Source: CF-118 sp035689345 (GTDB lineage: Bacteria > Chloroflexota > Dormibacteria > Dormibacterales > Dormibacteraceae). From it: 36,308 nucleotides of DNA. The translations under genes were made by a program, and so were the position numbers. Numbering within the stretch: the stretch's first letter is position 1; the number at the start of each line of letters is the position of its first letter. This document shows, one piece after another, positions 31,318-36,308 of this stretch. Where the stretch lies: positions 1-36,308 of the forward strand of contig DASSLR010000027.1 of the NCBI GenBank assembly GCA_035689345.1. The letters run 5' to 3'. The notes below the pieces were generated by a model, which was not told the DNA's origin, ran no database searches, and was given only the letters and a program-made list of their open reading frames with translations.

Positions 31318-31328
31318 GGCCCTTCGCT

Positions 31329-32411
31329 GTGCGGGTAATCCGAATCTCAATCGTTCTGTTTGCCCTTGGACTCCAGCTCTTCGCAGCGGCGCCCGCACAG
31401 GCCGGCCAGGCCCTCCCGCCCGGCCAGAAGCCCGGCCACTACACCCGCTGGTTCTATCCGAGCCAGATGCCGTACGGGGCCCTCGAGAACGGCGCCGCCA
31501 ACCTGCACGAAACACCCAGCTCGGGCGCGTTCCTGACCCTGCCTTTCATGGGACCGCACTACGTGACGTCGCTCTTCGACCACTGCTATCCCGACTACGC
31601 GGCCAACGGCCGCCTGTGCCGCTGGGACGGCGAGGTCGTGTCCAAGTCGGTCGGCGGCCCCGACCCCGGCTTCACCGAGGGCTACGCCCAGACACCGGGG
31701 CAGCACGACTACCTTTACTACGACGGCCATGACGGCTACGACTACGGGCTGTTCTACGAGCCGGTCGCGGCGGCGGCCCCCGGGCGCGTCAAGCTCGCCG
31801 GCTGGGCCGTGCCGTCGTGCCATTCGTGCCTGAGCGGGCTGACGGTCGAGATCAGCCACGGCAACGGCCTGATCACGTACTACGGCCACCTGTCGCAGCT
31901 GAGCGTCAGCGCCGGCCAGTGGGTGCAGCGCGGTCAGGTCATCGGCCGCTCGGGCATGACCGGGACGGCGACCGGGCCGCACCTGCACTTCGGCGTCTAC
32001 TACGAGGACGGACGCGGACCGGTCGATCCCTACGGATGGGCCGGAGGCGGCGCCGACCCCTGGTCGAAGGACCTCGGCGATCTGTGGCTTGGCGGCTCGC
32101 CCCGCTACGCCAGCGTGCCGCTGCCTCAGGTGGGCGTGGCCGTGAGCCGCGATCCCCACGATCCAACCGTGATCGCGGTTTCGTGGCACAGCCCGGGCGC
32201 CGGCACCGTCTACCAGGTGCAGGCCGTCAGCCAGGACGGTGTCATGAGCGATTGGTTCACGACGAGCATCGCGGGCACCGCGTCGTTCGCCGGGGAGCCG
32301 GGGCAGACGTACTGGTTCTGGGTGACGGCCACGACCAATCTCGGCTGGTCCGACGCCAACTCGTCACCTTCCATCACGCTTCCGGGGTTCGAGCCGAAAC
32401 AAGCCCAGTAA
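31329..32411 (+). CDS. Secreted M23-family peptidase (LytM-like) with C-terminal beta domain
   Basis: A zinc metallopeptidase of the M23/LytM type, which usually cuts peptidoglycan cross-bridges or acts as an envelope activator. From GTG 31329 the 360-residue protein opens with a model signal peptide (MRVIRIS, a hydrophobic core, cleavage after APAQA). The peptidase domain carries HDGYDYG (His134, Asp138) and GPHLHFGVY (His218, His220), so the zinc site is complete. Residues from about 270 form a fibronectin-III-like domain (AVSWHSPGAGTVYQVQAVS). The frame is open from 31266, but that would bury the signal peptide behind 21 residues and overlap the -10. Confidence 0.88.
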   Translation: MRVIRISIVLFALGLQLFAAAPAQAGQALPPGQKPGHYTRWFYPSQMPYGALENGAANLHETPSSGAFLTLPFMGPHYVTSLFDHCYPDYAANGRLCRWDGEVVSKSVGGPDPGFTEGYAQTPGQHDYLYYDGHDGYDYGLFYEPVAAAAPGRVKLAGWAVPSCHSCLSGLTVEISHGNGLITYYGHLSQLSVSAGQWVQRGQVIGRSGMTGTATGPHLHFGVYYEDGRGPVDPYGWAGGGADPWSKDLGDLWLGGSPRYASVPLPQVGVAVSRDPHDPTVIAVSWHSPGAGTVYQVQAVSQDGVMSDWFTTSIAGTASFAGEPGQTYWFWVTATTNLGWSDANSSPSITLPGFEPKQAQ

Positions 32412-32422
32412 GTCTCCGTCGA

Positions 32423-32428
32423 TAGACT
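32423..32428 (+). promoter_or_regulatory. -10 element (TAGACT) of the FAR-HAD fusion gene
   Basis: TAGACT ends 8 nt before TTG 32437, repeating the arrangement at 22238-22252. The 25-base gap after the peptidase gene holds nothing else. Confidence 0.5.
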
Positions 32429-32436
32429 TATTCGTC

Positions 32437-34797
32437 TTGATCGCCGAAGCCTTGAAGGGCAAGACCATCCTGGTCACCGGCACCACCGGCTTCCTTGGCA
32501 AGTCGATCGTCGAGAAGACCCTTCGCGCGGTCCCGGAAGTCGGCCGCATCAATCTCGCCATCCGTTCCAGCGCGCGGCGGCCGGCCGCGGAACGGCTCGA
32601 GCGCGAGGTGCTTTCCAGCCCGGCTTTCAAGCGCTTGAAGGACGAGCTCGGGGAAGAGGCGTTCGCGAGGCTCGCGGCGGAGAAGCTCTCGGTGCTCGAG
32701 ATCGACCTCGGCCGCGACGGCCTCGGCCTGAGCGACGAGGGCCGCGCGGAGCTCGGCCGCTGCGACATCGTCATCGCCTCGGCCGCCGCCGTGGAATTCG
32801 ACAATCCAGCCGACCTGTCCGCGCAGACCAACCTCCTGGGCGCCTCACGGCTCGTGCGGGCGGTGAGGGACGCGGGCAACCGGCCGCACCTCGTGCACAT
32901 CTCGACGGCGTTCGTCGGCGGCATGATCCGCGGCCTGGTCCGCGAGGAGATGCCGCTCGACCCCGGCCTCAACTGGCGCCACGAGGCCGAGGTGCTCGCG
33001 GCGCTGCGCGGTCCTGTCGAGGAGGAGTCGCGGAGACCCGAGGTCCTGCACAAGCTGCGGCGCGAGGCTCGATCGCGCGTCGGGCCCGCGGGCACGCCCG
33101 CCATGGCCCGAGCCACCGAGAGGGCGCGCGAGAAATGGGTGAAGGACCGTCTCGTCGAGCGCGGCCGCGTGCACGCGAACGCGATGGGCTTCAGCGACAT
33201 CTACTCGTTCACGAAAGCGATGGCGGAGCACGCGGTCGTGGAGCTGCACGGCGACGTGCCGCTGTCGATCGTGCGTCCGTCCATCATCGAAAGCTCGCTG
33301 GAGGAACCGTTTCCCGGATGGCTCGAAGGCTTCCGGATGGCCGAGCCGATCATCCTGGCGTTCGGACGCGGCGTGCTGCCGGATTTCTCCGGCCTTCCGG
33401 ACTCGGTGCTCGACATCATCCCGGTCGACTTCGTGGTCAACGCCGTGCTGGCCGTGGCCGCGGATCCGCCGCCCGACACCAAGCCGCGCATCTATCACGT
33501 GGCTTCGGGCAGCCGGAACCCGCTGCGCTATCGCCGCTTCCCGGACATCGGTCGCGAGTTCTTCGGCGAGAAGCCGCTCCGCGATCGCTACGGCCAGGCA
33601 ATCGGGGCGCCCAACTGGACCTACCCGACGCGCTCCGAGCTCGCCACGCGCGCCAGGACCGCGCTGCGGTTCACGGAGGCGGCGCAGTGGCTCATCGAGA
33701 GGCTGCCCCTGGGCGCGGGCGTCTCGCCGCTGTCCGACAACCTGAACGCAGAGCGCGAGCGGTTGGAGCGCGGGCTGAGCCTGATCCAGCTGTACGGCGT
33801 CTACACCGAGGTCGACTGCATCTTCGACACCCGAAATCTCATGTCCCTCTGGGACAAGATCCCGGCCGCGGAGCAGAAACGCTTTCCGTTCGACCCTGCG
33901 CTCTACTCGTGGGACCACTACATGAAGGACGTGCACATCCCGACGGTGCTGCGCATGTCTCGCCAGGACACGGGCGCGCGGCGCGGCAAGCAGCCGACCG
34001 GTTCGACCGCGGTGCGCGCCGCAAGCGACTCGGTGAAGTCCGCGATCGACCGGCGCAGTGGAAGGTCCGACGTGCTCGCGGTCTTCGACGTCGACGGCAC
34101 GCTGGTCGAAACGAACGTCGTCGAGTACTTCCTCTGGATGCGCCTGCGCGCGCAGCCGCTCGAGGAGTGGCCCGCCTTCATGGCCGAGATGCTGCGCGAG
34201 GCGCCGCGGTGGCTCTACCTCGAGCGCCGCTCGCGCGCCGAGTTCCAGCGATCGTTCTACCGCCAGTACGACGGGCTGGACTACGAGGTCATGCGCCGGC
34301 TCGGACGTGAGGCGCTGAACGCGGTCACGCTGCGGCGCGTGTATCCCGAGGGCATGCGCCGCATCCGCGAGCACAAGCGGGCGGGCCATCGCGTTCTGCT
34401 CCTGACGGGCGCGCTGGACGTCGTGGTCGAGCCGCTGGCCGAGCTGCTCGAGGTGGAGGTCGACTGCGCGCACCTCCTGGAAAAGGACGGGCGCATGACA
34501 GGCGATCTGCAGTCGCCGCCGCCGGCCGGTGAGGCGCGGGGCACATTGCTTGAGGAGTACGCCGCGCGGCAGGGAATCGTGCTTTCCGAATCGTTCGCGT
34601 ACGCCGACTCGCTGTCCGACCTGCCGATGATGGAGCTGGTGGGCACGCCGGTCGCGGTTAACCCGGACGCGCGGCTGTCGCAGGTGGCGGGGCAGCGGGG
34701 CTGGCGCGTCGAGCGCTGGCGCATGGCGCCGGGCAACTGGCGGCTGCCGATGCCCGACCCACGCTCGCCGGAGTACCGCGAAGCGGTGCGGAGGTGA
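32437..34797 (+). CDS. Fatty acyl-CoA reductase fused to HAD-IB phosphatase
   Basis: A 786-residue two-domain protein. Residues 1-500 form an extended-SDR fatty acyl-CoA reductase: ILVTGTTGFLGKSIVEKTLR for NAD(P)H, HISTAFVGG, YSFTKAMAE with Tyr256/Lys260, and SIVRPSIIESSLEEPFPGW, the last typical of alcohol-forming FARs. Residues 546-755 form a HAD-IB phosphatase (SerB-like): AVFDVDGTLVETN with Asp551/Asp553, LLTGALD, and YADSLSDLPMM. A Ser/Arg-rich linker joins them. The reductase should make fatty alcohols or aldehydes from acyl-CoA; the phosphatase substrate is unknown, perhaps a lipid phosphate. The start is TTG 32437. Confidence 0.87.
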   Translation: MIAEALKGKTILVTGTTGFLGKSIVEKTLRAVPEVGRINLAIRSSARRPAAERLEREVLSSPAFKRLKDELGEEAFARLAAEKLSVLEIDLGRDGLGLSDEGRAELGRCDIVIASAAAVEFDNPADLSAQTNLLGASRLVRAVRDAGNRPHLVHISTAFVGGMIRGLVREEMPLDPGLNWRHEAEVLAALRGPVEEESRRPEVLHKLRREARSRVGPAGTPAMARATERAREKWVKDRLVERGRVHANAMGFSDIYSFTKAMAEHAVVELHGDVPLSIVRPSIIESSLEEPFPGWLEGFRMAEPIILAFGRGVLPDFSGLPDSVLDIIPVDFVVNAVLAVAADPPPDTKPRIYHVASGSRNPLRYRRFPDIGREFFGEKPLRDRYGQAIGAPNWTYPTRSELATRARTALRFTEAAQWLIERLPLGAGVSPLSDNLNAERERLERGLSLIQLYGVYTEVDCIFDTRNLMSLWDKIPAAEQKRFPFDPALYSWDHYMKDVHIPTVLRMSRQDTGARRGKQPTGSTAVRAASDSVKSAIDRRSGRSDVLAVFDVDGTLVETNVVEYFLWMRLRAQPLEEWPAFMAEMLREAPRWLYLERRSRAEFQRSFYRQYDGLDYEVMRRLGREALNAVTLRRVYPEGMRRIREHKRAGHRVLLLTGALDVVVEPLAELLEVEVDCAHLLEKDGRMTGDLQSPPPAGEARGTLLEEYAARQGIVLSESFAYADSLSDLPMMELVGTPVAVNPDARLSQVAGQRGWRVERWRMAPGNWRLPMPDPRSPEYREAVRR

Positions 34798-34807
34798 GAG
34801 CGTGTCC

Positions 34808-34888
34808 CCTCTCCTGCTTGCGGGAGCACAGGTTAATCGCGAGTAACGCGTCCTGGTCGCGTCTGGCGCGCAGGGTTAGGGTGAGGGC
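34808..34888 (+). repeat. Disrupted REP-like element between the FAR-HAD and dehydrogenase genes
   Basis: CCCCTCTCCTGCTTGCGGGAG begins the element and CAGGGTTAGGGTGAGGG ends it. These are the two halves of the common CCCTCTCCCGC..GCGGGAGAGGGTTAGGGTGAGGG repeat, separated here by about 45 bases. It is related to the copy in the end of meaB. The end half contains the -10 of the next gene. Confidence 0.5.
34877..34882 (+). promoter_or_regulatory. -10 element (TAGGGT) within the repeat
   Basis: TAGGGT fits TANNNT and ends 9 nt before TTG 34892. It is part of the GGGTTAGGGTGAGGG end of the REP-like element. Confidence 0.4.
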
Positions 34889-34891
34889 GTC

Positions 34892-36073
34892 TTGCTCGCG
34901 CTGACGTATCACCGGAGCATCCCCGCGTTCGCGCTGGTGCGGGCGTCGGGAGGTAATCCCGAGGTGGCGACGTCGGCGCTTTCGATGCTGCACCTCGGCG
35001 ACGTGCCCGAGCCTGAGCTGCCCGCATCCGGATGGATGCGCGTGCTGCCTTCGCTGGCCGGCATCTGCGGCTCCGACCTGGCGGCGATCGGCGGCCACGC
35101 GTCCCTGTACCTCGACCCTCTGACGTCGTACCCGTTCGTGCCTGGACACGAGGTCGTGGGCGTGCTCGAGGACGGCTCGCGCGTCGTGATCGAGCCTGCC
35201 CTCGGTTGCGTCGTGCGCGGCATCGAGCCTCTGTGCCCGCGCTGCGCCGAGGGCCGGCCGGGCCTCTGCTACAACGCCACCGAGGGCCCCATCGAGGTCG
35301 GGCTGCAGACCGGGTACTGCGCGAGCACGGGCGGCGGCTGGGGAGAGGTGCTCGTCGCGCATCCGTCCCAGGTGCACGCGGTGCCGGCGAACCTCTCCGA
35401 CGAGGCCGCGGTCCTCATCGAGCCCTTTGCGTGCTGCGTGCACGCCGCACTGCGGGGCGGAGCGACGAAGTCCGACGTCGTGGTGGTGGTGGGCGCGGGC
35501 ACGATCGGCCTGCTGACCGTGGCCGCGGTGAAGATGTTCACGCCGCCTCGCCGGCTGATCGCGGTGGCCAAGCATCCGACGCAGCGCGACCTCGCCCTCG
35601 CTCTCGGCGCGGACGCCGTGATCGCGCCGGGTGATGCGTTTCAGCGCATCCGCTTCGCGACCGCTGCGCGCCGGCTCGACGGCGTCGATCGTTCGCTGCT
35701 GCTGGGTGGCGCCGACATCACCTTCGAGTGCGTCGGGCGCGCGGAGTCGTTGAGCGATGCCGTGCGGTTCACGCGCGAGGGCGGAGTGGTGGTTGCGGTC
35801 GGCATGCCCGGAGACGAGCGCGTCGACTGGGCCGCGATCTGGCAACGTGAGCTGACCGTGATGGGCGCGTACGCGTATGGATCCGAGGCCAAGCGCAAGG
35901 GCCGGCGCACGTTCGAGCTGGCTCTGGAGGCGGCACCGGACCTGCACCTGGAGCGGCTCGTCGGCCCGCTGTTCTCGCTTGGCGACTACCGCGACGCCAT
36001 CGCCTACGCGATGAGCGCCGGCCGGCTCGGCGCCGTGAAGGTCGCGTTTGATCTGCGAGGATTACGCGTCTAG
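34892..36073 (+). CDS. Zinc-dependent alcohol/sugar dehydrogenase (MDR family)
   Basis: A 393-residue zinc MDR dehydrogenase resembling threonine or sugar-alcohol dehydrogenases. The catalytic-zinc elements are present: GICGSDLAAIGGH (Cys) and PGHEVVG (His-Glu). Structural-zinc cysteines are in CVVRGIEPLCPRCAEGRPGLC-like spacing, with four Cys. VVVVVGAGTIGLLTVAAVKM binds NAD(P). The start is TTG 34892, with no ATG or GTG nearby upstream. It overlaps a LarA-like gene by one base (TAGTG), so the two are co-translated and may act on one hydroxy-acid or sugar-acid substrate. Confidence 0.87.
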   Translation: MLALTYHRSIPAFALVRASGGNPEVATSALSMLHLGDVPEPELPASGWMRVLPSLAGICGSDLAAIGGHASLYLDPLTSYPFVPGHEVVGVLEDGSRVVIEPALGCVVRGIEPLCPRCAEGRPGLCYNATEGPIEVGLQTGYCASTGGGWGEVLVAHPSQVHAVPANLSDEAAVLIEPFACCVHAALRGGATKSDVVVVVGAGTIGLLTVAAVKMFTPPRRLIAVAKHPTQRDLALALGADAVIAPGDAFQRIRFATAARRLDGVDRSLLLGGADITFECVGRAESLSDAVRFTREGGVVVAVGMPGDERVDWAAIWQRELTVMGAYAYGSEAKRKGRRTFELALEAAPDLHLERLVGPLFSLGDYRDAIAYAMSAGRLGAVKVAFDLRGLRV

Positions 36074-36308
36074 TGGCACGTCCAGGCGCTGTAGTCGAAG
36101 TCGACCGCAACACACCGCCCGTGTTGTTTCACTACGGCGAGGGAGTGCGGCTGGAGCGATTGCCCCTCGGCTCGCGCATCGTCTACCCGCCGGACCCGCT
36201 GGAACCGATCGCGCATCCCGAACGAGCGATCAAGCGCGCGCTCGGCAAGCCGCTCGACGACGATCCGCTGAAGTCTCTTCTGCGACGCGGCATGAAGCTG
36301 ACGATCGC
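36073..36308 (+). CDS. LarA-like (lactate racemase/DUF2088) protein, N-terminal part (partial)
   Basis: GTG 36073, overlapping the preceding TAG, opens a frame that runs off the window (78 residues seen). It reads FHYGEGVRLERLPLGSRIVYPPDPLEPI and then RAIKRALGKPLDDDPLKSLLRRGMKLTI. This matches the N-terminal domain of nickel-pincer lactate racemase LarA homologues (the G-x-G...P...AL..P....L..L...G.K pattern). These enzymes racemise or epimerise 2-hydroxy acids. The catalytic and cofactor-binding residues are beyond the edge, so activity cannot be judged. Confidence 0.75.
   Translation, partial: MARPGAVVEVDRNTPPVLFHYGEGVRLERLPLGSRIVYPPDPLEPIAHPERAIKRALGKPLDDDPLKSLLRRGMKLTI

Noticed and set aside
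31266..31328. Upstream start (TTG 31266 or ATG 31302) for the M23 peptidase
   Set aside because: It would place extra polar residues before an ideal signal peptide and overlaps the TAGACT promoter element.
32845..34473. 542-aa minus-strand open frame
   Set aside because: Antisense to the FAR-HAD fusion, whose motifs are all intact on the plus strand; no recognisable domain on the minus strand.

Overview
The window is a compact, very GC-rich chromosomal segment with short intergenic gaps and many 4-nt ATGA or TGATG overlaps. Gene content (LytR-CpsA-Psr cell-wall transferase, DtxR-type regulator with FeoA-like domain, RarA, L25/CTC, split B12-dependent acyl-CoA mutase, System I cytochrome c maturation with a Cys-type CcmE) points to an uncultured monoderm-like aerobic heterotroph of the Terrabacteria side (Dormibacterota, Chloroflexota or deep Actinobacteriota relatives). 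That placement is inference; no rRNA marker is present. No tRNA, rRNA, CRISPR array, transposase, integrase or prophage gene was seen, and no gap exceeds 300 bases.

Layout. 1-62 (-): start of an ECF sigma factor. 122-2564 (+): sucC-sucD and a DUF2752 membrane protein, convergent with an alpha/beta hydrolase. 3439-4605 (+): acyl-CoA dehydrogenase. 4602-6667 (-): a Val/Ile/Gly hexad-repeat protein, a palindromic repeat, a beta-propeller protein and an unknown protein. 6696-10576 (+): two more acyl-CoA dehydrogenases, then three small membrane proteins, one with a long polyproline head. 10638-12089: LCP protein. 12237-15249: MeaB-type GTPase, mutase large subunit and B12-binding small subunit. 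15351-16492 (-): two RDD membrane proteins. 16562-17790: L25 and a small MscS channel. 17765-19648 (-): rarA and an extended nucleoside diphosphate kinase. 19693-22240: zinc-ribbon/degenerate GGDEF protein, histidine phosphatase, GH1 glycosidase. 22252-27261: thioredoxin-like protein, ccmE, ccmF, a 29-aa ORF, ccmA, ccmB, ccmC, ccmD. 27233-30192: Nudix hydrolase, unknown protein, ZIP transporter divergent from a DtxR regulator, MscL. 30213-36308: alcohol dehydrogenase, M23 peptidase, a fatty acyl-CoA reductase/HAD fusion, a second zinc dehydrogenase and the start of a LarA-like protein.

How it fits together. Three acyl-CoA dehydrogenases, a mutase and succinyl-CoA synthetase suggest oxidation of short or branched acyl-CoAs. 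The mutase carries the two substrate residues of isobutyryl-CoA mutase (Phe58, Gln176) rather than those of methylmalonyl-CoA mutase, so the default label is probably wrong. The ccm block would mature c-type cytochromes for respiration; it has a Cys-type CcmE, no CcmH and a tiny CcmI-like ORF.

The most general signal is regulatory. Many first-in-operon genes have a TANNNT -10 hexamer 6-12 nt before the start codon, often without a Shine-Dalgarno, which indicates widespread leaderless transcription. That pattern decides several starts (for example the M23 peptidase) and exposes one gene, meaB, where the expected start is a non-standard codon.
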